Source of the DNA: Urechidicola croceus
GTDB taxonomy: Bacteria; Bacteroidota; Bacteroidia; Flavobacteriales; Flavobacteriaceae
DNA length: 64,000 bases
Reading direction: 5' to 3'
NCBI GenBank assembly: GCA_905181865.1
Contig: CAJIZG010000001.1
Location: forward strand, 124,001-188,000
The translations under genes and the position numbers were made by a program. The notes under the pieces are model-generated. The model saw only the letters and a list, made by a program, of their open reading frames with translations. It was not told the DNA's origin and searched no databases. Positions 8,860 to 18,420 of the stretch are shown here, piece by piece; the stretch's first letter is position 1, and each line of letters starts with the position of its first letter.

Positions 8860-10047
8860 CTAATTAAATCGATTTACGATTTCATCTGCAATAGCCAAAC
8901 AAGAAGTGGCTGCGGGTGAAGGAGCATTTAAAACATGAACACTTTTGCCATTCTCAACAATCTTAAAATCATCAATTAAATTTCCTTGAGCCCCAAGTGC
9001 CTGAGCTCTAACCCCTGATTTTGAAGGCTTCACATCATCCATTGTAAGGGATGGCATCATTCGCTGTAATTCTTTAACAAATAATTTTTTAGAAAAGGCT
9101 CTTTTATATTCCATTATTCCTTTTCTCCAATGCTTAAAGAATAACTTCCAAGTTCCTTTATATGTGAGGGCCTCAAAACTATCTCTAAAATTAAAACTTG
9201 TAGTGGTATATCCCTCTCTTTTAAAAGAAAAAACAGCATTTGGACCGCACTCTACCCGGCCATCTAACATTGGTGTGAAATGAACTCCTAAAAATGGGAA
9301 ATTGGGGTCTGGAACTGGATATACCAAATTATTGATTTTCGCTTTGGATTCTTCTGTCATTTCGTAATAATCACCTCTAAAGCCTACAATTTTCATTTCT
9401 GTTTTAATATGATCTTTTTTAGCCATTCTATCTGCAAATAATCCTGTACAAAAAATAACTTTTTTAGCATTAAAATTACCTTTAGTTGTTTCCAAATTAT
9501 TTTCAGAAATACGATTTACTTTACATTCTAATATAAGTTTACTCTGAGAATTTATTTTTTTAATCTGATTTACAAATTCGAAACACAAGCCTACGTAATC
9601 AATTATTCCTGCAGTTGGCACCCAAACAGCTTTTAATCCAATGATGTAAGGTTCTTTTTTCCTTATTTCTTCTTGATTTAAATATCGAATACCTGGAGTT
9701 TCATTTTTCAATCCTTTCTTATAAATTGAATTTAGAATTTCAACTTCATCCTTTGTAGTAGCCACAATTATTTTCCCACAAGTACGATGCTTCACCTCGA
9801 ATTTTTCGGAAAATGAAATTAACTGATCCCTACCGTTTTTACAGTTTTTTGCTTTATAGGAATTAGGGGTATAATAAATTCCAGAATGAATTACTCCAGA
9901 ATTTCTCCCAGTTTGATGTAAACCAATTTGTTTTTCTTTTTCGAGAATATATAGTACCTTTTTGGGAAATTTTAATTGTAACTTATATGCCGTAGCTAAT
10001 CCAACAATCCCTGCACCGACAACTAAAAAGTCAACTTTATTCGACAT
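8860..10047 (-). CDS. lhgO: L-2-hydroxyglutarate oxidase
   Basis: 395 residues, usual for LhgO. The FAD-binding loop VVGAGIVGLATAY is at residues 9-21; GRNSGVIHSGIYY and a C-terminal GVRAQALG...LIDDF block match the family within the DAO oxidoreductases. It oxidises L-2-hydroxyglutarate, a by-product of 2-oxoglutarate metabolism, to 2-oxoglutarate and passes electrons to the respiratory chain. Starts 3 bases after the M48 peptidase gene on the same strand, so the two are probably co-transcribed. Confidence 0.92.
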   Translation of the reverse strand: MSNKVDFLVVGAGIVGLATAYKLQLKFPKKVLYILEKEKQIGLHQTGRNSGVIHSGIYYTPNSYKAKNCKNGRDQLISFSEKFEVKHRTCGKIIVATTKDEVEILNSIYKKGLKNETPGIRYLNQEEIRKKEPYIIGLKAVWVPTAGIIDYVGLCFEFVNQIKKINSQSKLILECKVNRISENNLETTKGNFNAKKVIFCTGLFADRMAKKDHIKTEMKIVGFRGDYYEMTEESKAKINNLVYPVPDPNFPFLGVHFTPMLDGRVECGPNAVFSFKREGYTTTSFNFRDSFEALTYKGTWKLFFKHWRKGIMEYKRAFSKKLFVKELQRMMPSLTMDDVKPSKSGVRAQALGAQGNLIDDFKIVENGKSVHVLNAPSPAATSCLAIADEIVNRFN

Positions 10048-10050
10048 ACT

Positions 10051-10866
10051 TTACCGCGAAACCGCTTCTTTATTGATCCTTTCTGCATGTGCTTTTGCCT
10101 TAGGAAGGTATGCTCTTAAATTTTCTATCCTAGTTTGATTTGAAGGGTGAGTGCTTAAAAATTCTGGAGGAGTCTTTCCTTCAGCTCTTTCACTCATTCT
10201 AATCCAAACATTCACTGCTTCTTCCGGCTTGTAACCTGCCATTATCATAAAAACCATTCCTAATTTATCCGCTTCATTTTCATGCAACCTACTATATGCT
10301 AACATTCCAACTTGAGAGCCTACACCATAAATCGTATTCCACAAAACTTGAGATTCTTCAGTCCCCCCAGATGTTCCTACTGCCATCGCTAAACCTCCAA
10401 GTTGCTGGCCATAAGAACTTGTCATTCTTTCCTGACCATGTTTTGCAAACGCATGCGCAACTTCATGGCCCATAACTGCTGCAATGCCATCCATATTATT
10501 ACAAATCGGTAATATTCCTGTAAAAAAAACGACTTTACCTCCAGGCATGCACCAAGCATTTACTAATTCGTCTTCAACAAGGTTAAACTCCCATCGATAA
10601 TTATCTGCTTCTTTCTCCATTCCATTTGTGCGCATAAATTTATCTACCGATTTTGAAATTCTTTGTCCAACATCTCTTATTTCTTTAGTTTTAGAAGGAC
10701 TCGATGATAACTTATTCTCTTTAATAAACCCTTTATATTGCGCAAAACTTGCGGGTAAAATCTCGGTATCAGATACTATATTTATTCTTTGCCTATTTGT
10801 TATCGGTACCCTACTGCAACCAATAAATAGAAGGACTATAATACTACTGGAATAAAAACTTTTCAT
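10051..10866 (-). CDS. M48-family metallopeptidase lipoprotein
   Basis: 271 residues with a lipoprotein signal (VLLFIGC at residues 11-17), so exported and lipid-anchored. The zinc site is visible: HEVAH inside VMGHEVAHAFAKHGQERM, and the third-ligand region LHENEADKLG downstream. This fits the periplasmic M48 peptidases related to LoiP/YcaL and the catalytic domain of BepA, which act in outer-membrane protein quality control. No TPR domain follows. First gene of a two-gene unit with lhgO. Confidence 0.88.
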   Translation of the reverse strand: MKSFYSSSIIVLLFIGCSRVPITNRQRINIVSDTEILPASFAQYKGFIKENKLSSSPSKTKEIRDVGQRISKSVDKFMRTNGMEKEADNYRWEFNLVEDELVNAWCMPGGKVVFFTGILPICNNMDGIAAVMGHEVAHAFAKHGQERMTSSYGQQLGGLAMAVGTSGGTEESQVLWNTIYGVGSQVGMLAYSRLHENEADKLGMVFMIMAGYKPEEAVNVWIRMSERAEGKTPPEFLSTHPSNQTRIENLRAYLPKAKAHAERINKEAVSR

Positions 10867-10998
10867 AGTTTTAATGTTTATAAAATAAATGATAGAACAA
10901 AGTTAATTATTTAACAACAGTTAAATACATGTAAGCATCGAAAATAATTTCGTCAAATTATTTAACCTTATTATTTATACTATTTAAATATTCAATAA

Positions 10999-11490
10999 AT
11001 GAAAAATTTTATTCTCATAACCTTATTTTTATTCAATGCGAGTTACGCGATTAATGCACAACAAAAATCAGAAAATCAATCAAATGCTAAATTCATGAAA
11101 AAAACAGATGCTGAATGGAAGAAAGAACTATCTCAAGAACAGTACTATATTTTAAGACAAAAAGGAACTGACAGGCCGGGTGATGGAGGTTACACCAAAC
11201 ATTTTGAGAAAGGCACCTATCTTTGTTCTGGTTGTAATACTCAATTATTTGAATCAAATAGCAAATATGAGAGTCATTGCGGATGGCCTTCATTTGACGA
11301 TGCAATTAAGGGGACAGTTAAACAAACATCAGACTTTTCACTTGGTATGATTCGTACAGAAATCACTTGCAATACCTGTGATGGTCACCTCGGTCATATT
11401 TTTGACGATGGGCCAAAAGACACAACAGGAAAGCGCTATTGTGTAAATACAACTTCTATCAAGTTTATTAAAACAGAAGATGATAAGTAA
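10999..11490 (+). CDS. msrB: Exported peptide-methionine (R)-S-oxide reductase
   Basis: 163 residues. An N-terminal signal peptide (residues 1-21, ending NAQQ) suggests a periplasmic or secreted enzyme. Structural zinc cysteines are in CSGCNTQLF and CNTCDGHLGHIFDDGP, and the catalytic cysteine in RYCVNTTSIKF. It repairs methionine-R-sulfoxide in proteins. Divergent from the M48 gene and transcribed alone. Confidence 0.93.
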   Translation: MKNFILITLFLFNASYAINAQQKSENQSNAKFMKKTDAEWKKELSQEQYYILRQKGTDRPGDGGYTKHFEKGTYLCSGCNTQLFESNSKYESHCGWPSFDDAIKGTVKQTSDFSLGMIRTEITCNTCDGHLGHIFDDGPKDTTGKRYCVNTTSIKFIKTEDDK

Positions 11491-11634
11491 ATTGTGGCCT
11501 TGTCTAAAGAATCTGAAAATTTATAATTGAGATTTGTACTTTATTACAATATCAAATGAATTTTATTTTTATTTTAAAAATCAATTCCTTAGTAATTACT
11601 TTATAATTCTCATTTCAAACTTCAAACTTTTGAG

Positions 11635-11642
11635 TATCTTTG
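11635..11642 (+). promoter_or_regulatory. Probable -7 element of ffh
   Basis: TATCTTTG fits TAnnTTTG and lies 29 bases before the ffh start. The expected TTG position 19 bases further upstream reads TTT, a weaker match. Confidence 0.5.
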
Positions 11643-11670
11643 TCACTTCTAAAATTTTGATGAAAGATTT

Positions 11671-13002
11671 ATGTTTAATAATTTAAGTGACAAGTTAGAT
11701 AAGGCGTTTCATGTATTAAAGGGCCATGGAAAAATTACAGAAGTAAACGTTGCAGAGACTTTAAAAGAAGTTCGAAGAGCATTGTTAGATGCCGATGTTA
11801 ATTTTAAAATAGCCAAAGAGTTTACCAAAAGAGTTAAAGAAAAAGCCTTAGGAGAAGATGTACTTACTACATTGAATCCGAGTCAATTGATGGTGAAAAT
11901 CGTTAAAGACGAGTTAACCGAATTGATGGGTGGAGAAACCGTAGGTATTGATTTATCTGGCGCTCCAACTGTAATTTTAATGTCTGGATTACAAGGTTCT
12001 GGTAAAACAACTTTTTCCGGAAAGCTTGCCAATTACTTAAATAGTAAAAAATCTAAGCAAGTTTTATTGGTTGCATGTGACGTTTACCGTCCTGCTGCTA
12101 TCAATCAATTGCAAGTTGTTGGAGAACAAATTGGCGTTGAAGTATATGCAGAAATTGGAAATAATAATCCGGTAGAAATTTCTCAAAACGCTATCAAACA
12201 TGCAAAGGCTACGGGTAAAAATGTAGTGATTATAGATACCGCTGGTCGTTTAGCTGTTGATGAAGCAATGATGATCGAAATATCGAATATTCACAAAGCT
12301 ACCGAGCCTCAAGAGACCTTATTTGTTGTGGATTCAATGACAGGTCAAGATGCGGTAAATACAGCTAAAGCATTTAATGATATTCTTAATTTTGACGGAG
12401 TTATTCTTACAAAATTAGATGGTGATACCCGTGGTGGTGCTGCTTTATCTATAAAGTCTGTTGTAGACAAACCAATTAAATTTGTTGGTACTGGGGAGAA
12501 AATGGATGCTATTGATATTTTTCACCCAGATCGTATGGCAGAGCGTATTTTGGGAATGGGTGATGTTGTATCCCTTGTAGAACGTGCTCAAGAGCAATAC
12601 GACGAGGAAGAGGCTCGAAAAATTCAAAAGAAAATTGCTAAAAATCAATTTGGTTTTGACGATTTCTTAAAGCAGATTCAGCAGATTAAGAAAATGGGTA
12701 ATATGAAAGACCTTGTTGGAATGATACCAGGTGCTGGAAAAGCAATGAAAGATGTAGATGTTGATGATGACGCTTTCAACGGAATTGAAGCAATAATTCA
12801 TTCAATGACACCTTCTGAAAGAAGCGCTCCTACAACAATAAACGCCAGTAGAAAAAAACGAATAGCAAAGGGATCTGGAACCAGTATCCAAGAAGTAAAT
12901 CAATTGATGAAGCAATTCAATCAAATGAGTAAAATGATGAAAATGATGCAAGGTGGTGGCGGTCAAAAGATGATGCAAATGATGAAAGGAATGGGTCAAT
13001 AA
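11671..13002 (+). CDS. ffh: Signal recognition particle protein Ffh
   Basis: 443 residues. N and G domains carry GLQGSGKTTFSGKLA (P-loop, about residue 109), DVYRPAAINQL, DTAGRL, TKLDGDTRGGAALS and a GTGE motif. A methionine-rich M domain binds 4.5S RNA and signal peptides, ending in KMMKMMQGG...KMMQMMKGMGQ. It targets nascent membrane proteins to FtsY and SecYEG. folD follows 24 bases later on the same strand. Confidence 0.98.
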   Translation: MFNNLSDKLDKAFHVLKGHGKITEVNVAETLKEVRRALLDADVNFKIAKEFTKRVKEKALGEDVLTTLNPSQLMVKIVKDELTELMGGETVGIDLSGAPTVILMSGLQGSGKTTFSGKLANYLNSKKSKQVLLVACDVYRPAAINQLQVVGEQIGVEVYAEIGNNNPVEISQNAIKHAKATGKNVVIIDTAGRLAVDEAMMIEISNIHKATEPQETLFVVDSMTGQDAVNTAKAFNDILNFDGVILTKLDGDTRGGAALSIKSVVDKPIKFVGTGEKMDAIDIFHPDRMAERILGMGDVVSLVERAQEQYDEEEARKIQKKIAKNQFGFDDFLKQIQQIKKMGNMKDLVGMIPGAGKAMKDVDVDDDAFNGIEAIIHSMTPSERSAPTTINASRKKRIAKGSGTSIQEVNQLMKQFNQMSKMMKMMQGGGGQKMMQMMKGMGQ

Positions 13003-13026
13003 CCCGAAATAAATTATACGATAAAA

Positions 13027-13899
13027 ATGATTCTTTTAGACGGTAAAAAAACATCGCAAGACATTAAAGTAGAAATTGCTCAAGCAGTTTCGAAAATAAA
13101 ATTAGAAGGTGGAAAAACACCTCACTTAGCAGCAGTTTTAGTTGGAAGTAATGGAGCAAGTATGACCTATGTTGGTGCAAAAGTAAAGGCTTGTGAATTC
13201 GTTGGATTTAATTCAACCTTAATAGATCTTCCGGAAGAAACTTTAGAGGAAGAATTATTAAATCAAATTGACGCATTGAATACTAATGATGACATTGATG
13301 GGTTTATAGTACAACTTCCCTTACCAAAACATATCGATGAACAAAAAATCTTAATGGCTGTGCACCCAGATAAAGATGTAGATGGTTTTCATCCAATGAA
13401 TGTCGGAAAAATGGCGCTGGATGTGCCTACTTTTTTGCCTGCTACCCCATTTGGTATCATGGAATTACTAGAAAGATATAAAGTTGAAACTTCGGGAAAA
13501 AATGTAGTAGTTATTGGTCGTAGTCATATTGTTGGTCGTCCAATAAGTATATTAATGAGTCAAAAAAGAAAAGCGGGTGATGCTACGGTAACAATTGCAC
13601 ATAGTAGAACTAAAAACTTAACTAAAATCACTAGAGAAGCAGATATAATTGTTGCGGCTTTAGGAATTCCAGAATTCTTAACGGGTGATATGGTTAAAGG
13701 GGGTGTCACTATAATTGACGTTGGAATTACAAGAGTTGACGATGCAACTAAAAAACGTGGATTTAGATTAGCAGGCGATGTACATTTTGAAAGTGTAAGC
13801 GCTAAATCTGCTTATATTACTCCGGTTCCTGGAGGTGTTGGTCCAATGACCATTGCAATGTTATTAAAAAATACATTATTGGCGTGTAGTAGAAGATAG
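13027..13899 (+). CDS. folD: FolD bifunctional methylene-THF dehydrogenase/cyclohydrolase
   Basis: 290 residues. Active-site Lys and Tyr lie in MTYVGAKVKACEFVG; VQLPLPKHID, DVDGFHPMNVGKM and VVIGRSHIVGRPIS (NADP binding) match the family, as does TPVPGGVGPMTIAMLL near the C-terminus. It interconverts 5,10-methylene- and 10-formyl-THF, the formyl donor for purines and for Fmt (encoded at 53619-54563). Probably co-transcribed with ffh and ends at a strong terminator. Confidence 0.98.
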   Translation: MILLDGKKTSQDIKVEIAQAVSKIKLEGGKTPHLAAVLVGSNGASMTYVGAKVKACEFVGFNSTLIDLPEETLEEELLNQIDALNTNDDIDGFIVQLPLPKHIDEQKILMAVHPDKDVDGFHPMNVGKMALDVPTFLPATPFGIMELLERYKVETSGKNVVVIGRSHIVGRPISILMSQKRKAGDATVTIAHSRTKNLTKITREADIIVAALGIPEFLTGDMVKGGVTIIDVGITRVDDATKKRGFRLAGDVHFESVSAKSAYITPVPGGVGPMTIAMLLKNTLLACSRR

Positions 13900-13917
13900 T
13901 AATTTTAAAAAATACAT

Positions 13918-13956
13918 AAAAAGAACGCCAGATACAATGTATGTGGCGTTCTTTTT
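13918..13956. terminator. Bidirectional terminator between folD and sterol desaturase gene
   Basis: A 13-bp perfect stem (AAAAAGAACGCCA, 13918-13930; partner 13944-13956) with A-run before and T-run after. It lies between convergent genes and can serve both strands. Confidence 0.85.
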
Positions 13957-14904
13957 TTAGGCGGCTTTTGTAAGTGCTGCTAACTTTTCTAACTCAGCTT
14001 CTTTCTGAACTTGTTTAATAGTTTTTGTACTACCATCATGACTCCAGCCAGGAGGTCCAAATATGTACATGAACTTATGTCTCCAATTTCTCGATTTTTT
14101 CATATCCTTCCATATATCCGAATATTCATGTGTTAATATAATCAAAGGATTGTACGAATCGGGTGCATGTGTAACCCCATATTTAATTTCAATAGATTCA
14201 TCTAATTCTTTCCAAGTACCAAATATTTTATCAAAAGCGTTTAAAAACCCTCCGTGATTCATATCCATATACTCAATATTCTGAGCGTGGTGTACTTGAT
14301 GCATTGTATGCGTATTAAATATTTTTTCAATAAATCCCATTTTAGGAATGTAACGCGTATGCAATTGAAACTGCCATAGGGATTCAATACCTAAGCAAAC
14401 TACCAGCATTTCTGGTGGAAATCCAATCGCTACAATCCACATGTAAAAAAAAGGTTTGTATAAAAGTGTAAACCAACCATTTCTAACTGCTGTCCCTAAA
14501 TTAAAATTCACCGAAGAGTGATGTACGATATGAGCTGCCCAAAAAAATCGAACCTTATGATTCTGTCTGTGAAACCAATAATAGCTAAAATCGTCCAACA
14601 ATTGGCAGATTAACCAAATATACCATGCATAGCCAAACGATTCCCATCCAAATATATTCATCCTTATTCCATTTTCAAGAGGATTGAAAACTTCGTAAAT
14701 AAAATTAAAAAGCACGATTGCAGCAATTGTTTTTGTAAGAGGTGCAATTATGGCAGAACCTATACCCATCGCTAAACTTGCACCCAAGTCTTTCCATTGA
14801 TATAAATTTTTACCTTTTTTACGTGATTTACTATAGGATAACTCTACTAAAATTAAACCTAAAAAACAAGGTACACCATATATAAGGGGGTTTGTAAAAT
14901 CCAT
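13957..14904 (-). CDS. Sterol desaturase / fatty acid hydroxylase family membrane protein
   Basis: 315 residues with four to five hydrophobic segments. The di-iron histidine clusters are visible: WFHRQNHKVRFFWAAHIVHHSS (HxxxH and HxxHH) and HTMHQVHHAQN further on. This is the FA_hydroxylase superfamily, membrane oxygenases acting on lipid chains or head groups. The substrate cannot be read from sequence; hydroxylation of a fatty acyl or sulfonolipid chain is possible given the capnine genes elsewhere in the window, but that is inference. Confidence 0.85.
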   Translation of the reverse strand: MDFTNPLIYGVPCFLGLILVELSYSKSRKKGKNLYQWKDLGASLAMGIGSAIIAPLTKTIAAIVLFNFIYEVFNPLENGIRMNIFGWESFGYAWYIWLICQLLDDFSYYWFHRQNHKVRFFWAAHIVHHSSVNFNLGTAVRNGWFTLLYKPFFYMWIVAIGFPPEMLVVCLGIESLWQFQLHTRYIPKMGFIEKIFNTHTMHQVHHAQNIEYMDMNHGGFLNAFDKIFGTWKELDESIEIKYGVTHAPDSYNPLIILTHEYSDIWKDMKKSRNWRHKFMYIFGPPGWSHDGSTKTIKQVQKEAELEKLAALTKAA

Positions 14905-14974
14905 CTATTTTATTTAAGAAAAGGGTGAAAACTCACTATTGTCAAAGATAGGTAATTATTTAAGTTCTTAATCC

Positions 14975-15547
14975 TTAATTAAACCAAATCGTCAAATATT
15001 TAATTTTTGCTAAATCAGGAATTTGCTCTACTGTAATTTCCTTAGTACTGAACTGATTTAATCCCAATTCTTTTTTATCCAAAGAAATCGTAGCGTTTAA
15101 TTCATCTATATATAAAGTAGCTGAAGAAAGCGATGGCTCAATCTTGTTGATAAGATAATTGACATTAATATCCTTAAATGGAGAATTTAAATTAATACCT
15201 TTTTCAGTCTTAAACTGAGGATTCATAATTTCTACATATTTGACAGTCGAGGTTGACTCGTGCTGAATTTTAGGCACAATAGTCATTAAATGTTTACCTC
15301 TTTTAGAAAAAATCAAGTATTGATCGTTCTCTTGGATATATTTAGTGTCTCTTCCTCCCATCTCACCTTCACTTATATAGGTCACTATGGAATCATTTTT
15401 AAATATTTCTTCAATATTTCCAATCAAATCTATATTCGAAATTAATCCCACTCTATTCTTTTCAATTAAAAAAGGGTCTTTCCTTGAACATTGAATCGTA
15501 ATTAAAACAATAATTAGTAACGTAAATACTCTCTTTATTTTTGACAT
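14975..15547 (-). CDS. Hypothetical lipoprotein
   Basis: 190 residues from MSKIKRVFTLLIIVL; a start 22 codons upstream would spoil the signal peptide. The lipobox-like LITIQCS puts the lipidated Cys at about residue 20. The mature part is mainly beta-strand-like with no enzyme motif I recognise; it includes YISEGEMGGRDTKYIQ and YIDELNATISLDKKELG. Not assigned to a family. It stands alone, minus strand, downstream of the region facing queE. Confidence 0.6.
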   Translation of the reverse strand: MSKIKRVFTLLIIVLITIQCSRKDPFLIEKNRVGLISNIDLIGNIEEIFKNDSIVTYISEGEMGGRDTKYIQENDQYLIFSKRGKHLMTIVPKIQHESTSTVKYVEIMNPQFKTEKGINLNSPFKDINVNYLINKIEPSLSSATLYIDELNATISLDKKELGLNQFSTKEITVEQIPDLAKIKYLTIWFN

Positions 15548-15738
15548 GGATTCGTTTAGGATTAGTTGATGGTTTCTTAACGCAAGAATACTATATTTTA
15601 TTTTGATTCTCATTATTGAACTAAGATATTATATGCAAAAATTATACCACAAATTAGGACAAACATAAGTAACTGTTAAAATTTCTAACAAAGTAAAATA
15701 TTTCCAATATTATTAAAGACTAACCTTTAAAGAAGCGT

Positions 15739-15746
15739 TACATTTG
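15739..15746 (+). promoter_or_regulatory. Probable -7 element of queE
   Basis: TACATTTG fits TAnnTTTG, 16 bases before the GTG start. No clear TTG at the -33 position. Confidence 0.4.
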
Positions 15747-15762
15747 CCAAATATTTTAAACA

Positions 15763-16392
15763 GTGGATACACAAACAACGAAATTGGTTAATGAAGGTAA
15801 AATGCTTCCTCTTATGGAAGAGTTTTATACCATTCAAGGAGAAGGATACCATACGGGAACGGCCGCTTATTTTATTCGAATTGGCGGGTGTGACGTTGGT
15901 TGTCATTGGTGTGATGTTAAAGAAAGTTGGAATGCTAATTTACATCCTCCTACTTTAACTTCAACAATAGTTGAAAACACAAAAAAATATGCTAAAATAG
16001 CGGTTATTACTGGTGGTGAGCCCTTAATGTGGGACATGAGTCGAATAACAACGTTATTACAAAGTCAACAAATTAAAACCCATATTGAAACTTCTGGAGC
16101 CTATAAATTAACTGGTGAGTGGGATTGGATTTGCCTATCTCCAAAAAAAATGAAATTACCAAATGAAGAAGTCCACAAAAATGCGGATGAATTAAAAATG
16201 ATCGTTTTTAACAAAAGTGATTTTAAATTTGCAGAAGAACAGGCAGCCAAGGTAAATTTAAACTGTGAATTATTTTTACAAGCCGAATGGAGTAATAGAA
16301 GTAAAATGACTCCATTAATAGTAGCGTATGTTTTGAAAAATCCAAAATGGAAAATTTCAATTCAAACGCATAAATACCTAAATATTCCTTAG
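15763..16392 (+). CDS. queE: 7-carboxy-7-deazaguanine synthase QueE (radical SAM)
   Basis: 209 residues from a GTG start; the first ATG (15802) is possible but would drop the region before EEFYTIQGEGYHTG. The radical-SAM cysteines are in CDVGCHWC (CX3CX2C, the form used by QueE), with the SAM-binding ITGGEPLMW after. QueE converts carboxytetrahydropterin to carboxydeazaguanine in queuosine synthesis. Its pathway partners queC, queD and tgt are not in the window. Confidence 0.92.
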   Translation: MDTQTTKLVNEGKMLPLMEEFYTIQGEGYHTGTAAYFIRIGGCDVGCHWCDVKESWNANLHPPTLTSTIVENTKKYAKIAVITGGEPLMWDMSRITTLLQSQQIKTHIETSGAYKLTGEWDWICLSPKKMKLPNEEVHKNADELKMIVFNKSDFKFAEEQAAKVNLNCELFLQAEWSNRSKMTPLIVAYVLKNPKWKISIQTHKYLNIP

Positions 16393-16419
16393 CCATTTTT
16401 AACTTTAAGAATACTTCTT

Positions 16420-17109
16420 TTATTTTAATCTGGAAGAAACTAAGCTGTAAACGCGCTCAAATTGCTCCTTTAAACCCATGTCTGAATTGTTTATTTCAAT
16501 AGCGCCATTAGCTTTGATTAGTGGGGAATCCTCCCTCGTAGAATCAATGTAATCTCTAGACTCTAAATTCTTTAGTACACGCGCATAAGAAATGTTTTTA
16601 TCTCCTTTATCTACTAACTCCTTATATCTGCGCTTCGCTCTAATATCTGAGTTTGCCGTCATAAAAAATTTTAAATCTGCATCCGGAAAAACAACAGTTC
16701 CAATATCTCGACCATCCATAACAATCCCCTTATTTTTCCCCATTTCTTGCTGTTGCTCTACCAGTTTAGTTCTGATTTTAGAAACAGTCGCCACTTTGCT
16801 AACAAATTGAGAAACCGCCAAGGTTCTAATTTTATCCTCCACGTTTACACCATTTAAAAATACTTCTGCAAATCCTACATTCTGGTTAAAAACAAAATAG
16901 ATATTAATTTTATCAATATTTTCTATTAATTTTTCCTTCTTAAAATAATCAACAGTAATCATTTTTTGTTGCATGGCGAACAAGGCAACTGCTCTATACA
17001 TGGCACCCGTATCGACATATATATATTGCAATTTATTTGCTAGTTGTTTGGCCAAAGTACTTTTCCCTGTAGAAGAAAATCCATCAATTGCAATTGTAAT
17101 TTTTTTCAT
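16420..17109 (-). CDS. cmk: Cytidylate kinase
   Basis: 229 residues from MKKITIAIDG. P-loop AIDGFSSTGKSTLA at residues 6-19, nucleotide-binding VDTGAMYRAVALFA, and DGRDIGTVVFPDADLKFF with RAKRRY (lid). It phosphorylates CMP and dCMP. A start 7 codons upstream is possible but not family-like. Downstream of the amidohydrolase gene by 38 bases, same strand. Confidence 0.97.
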   Translation of the reverse strand: MKKITIAIDGFSSTGKSTLAKQLANKLQYIYVDTGAMYRAVALFAMQQKMITVDYFKKEKLIENIDKINIYFVFNQNVGFAEVFLNGVNVEDKIRTLAVSQFVSKVATVSKIRTKLVEQQQEMGKNKGIVMDGRDIGTVVFPDADLKFFMTANSDIRAKRRYKELVDKGDKNISYARVLKNLESRDYIDSTREDSPLIKANGAIEINNSDMGLKEQFERVYSLVSSRLK

Positions 17110-17147
17110 GTTCCTAATATTTAAGTTCAATAAAATAGTATTAAATA

Positions 17148-18239
17148 TTAATTTGGAAATAAACTTTTATCCAAGCCTGGAATTAAATTCAAGGCGTTTT
17201 TATAATAAACTTTTTTTAGCACTTCATCCGCTAAGTCTAATCCATACATCGCCCAAAATGCATGATATTTTTTATGATAAGGAAAATATTCGTCGTCCGT
17301 TTCTAACACTCTAAAATACGTTGGAAATTCCTCAGGCTTCCAACTATCCTTTCCAAATAATATTCTATCCTGATATTTTTCAAAAAATTTCTTTGCAAAT
17401 CGTGGCTGTCTACCTAATTCAGCAATTATAGCACCAATACCTACATTCATATTTGGAATTTCATCCAATAATTCTCCTAATTTCCTCAAATCATTCGAGT
17501 ACCACCCCATATGTGCATTAATAAAATTGGTGTTTGAATGCTTTTTAAACATATTGTGCTGCTCTGTTATGATCTTTTCCCAAGAAACTGGATCTGTATC
17601 ACTTCTTTTTCTTCTTGGATGTGTTTTTAATTCCAACCAACGTTCATTATCCTTGTCAAAATCATCCCAAAATGATTTTGGATCAGCGGAATGAATTAAA
17701 ACAGGAATTCCCATTTCTCCACATGCAGCCCAAATAGCATCCAGTCTGTCGTCATCAATAGCAACTCTTTTCCCAACCTTATCTTTATTACGCATTCCTA
17801 AACTTTTATATACTTTTAATCCTACAGCTCCATTAGCAACGTCCTCCCTTAGCTGATTCACCGTATTTTCAGTCCAATTATTGCCCCCTACACCATCAAA
17901 ATTAATATTAGCGAATACTACAAATCGATTCGGATAATGATCTTTAATGTTCTTTACAGACTTTTTTAAGTCTTCTCCAGAACGGCCACTTAAATTAACC
18001 ATAATTCCCATATTCAAAGAATCCATTGCGGCTATTACTGGTGATAAATCTTGATTAGACATTTTATACTGATGACCGTGAACATCTATAAAAGTGAATT
18101 TCGCTATTTTCACCTCATGTTTGGGAACTACTAACGTGGATCTTGGATTGTATTCTTCAAAAGATACGTCTTGAGTATAACATAATACACATAATAATGT
18201 CATAATTAAAGTAATGAAACTTTTAAATGGGTTGTTCAT
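17148..18239 (-). CDS. Exported amidohydrolase-family (metal-dependent TIM-barrel) protein
   Basis: 363 residues with an N-terminal signal peptide (about 1-22, LIMTLLCVLCYTQD). The amidohydrolase-2-like fold shows the first metal motif FIDVHGHQYKM, a strand-4 lysine in VGLKVYKSLG, His in VLIHSADP, FINAHMGWYSND, and an Asp in LFGKDSW. Substrate unknown. The signal peptide makes a periplasmic or outer-surface location likely. First gene of a possible pair with cmk. Confidence 0.75.
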   Translation of the reverse strand: MNNPFKSFITLIMTLLCVLCYTQDVSFEEYNPRSTLVVPKHEVKIAKFTFIDVHGHQYKMSNQDLSPVIAAMDSLNMGIMVNLSGRSGEDLKKSVKNIKDHYPNRFVVFANINFDGVGGNNWTENTVNQLREDVANGAVGLKVYKSLGMRNKDKVGKRVAIDDDRLDAIWAACGEMGIPVLIHSADPKSFWDDFDKDNERWLELKTHPRRKRSDTDPVSWEKIITEQHNMFKKHSNTNFINAHMGWYSNDLRKLGELLDEIPNMNVGIGAIIAELGRQPRFAKKFFEKYQDRILFGKDSWKPEEFPTYFRVLETDDEYFPYHKKYHAFWAMYGLDLADEVLKKVYYKNALNLIPGLDKSLFPN

Positions 18240-18420
18240 AAGTGATCTATTTTAGAAAGTAAAAATAAAAAGATTCTTTTACATTCATTCTTTATATTGA
18301 AATATTAATTAAACTTCTTTTTTTATATATTAAAATTTAAAAGGTAACATATATTTAAATAAATATTTGCGTATATCCTAATAATTCGTAATTTGGTAGA
18401 CATATAATTTAAGTTACCCA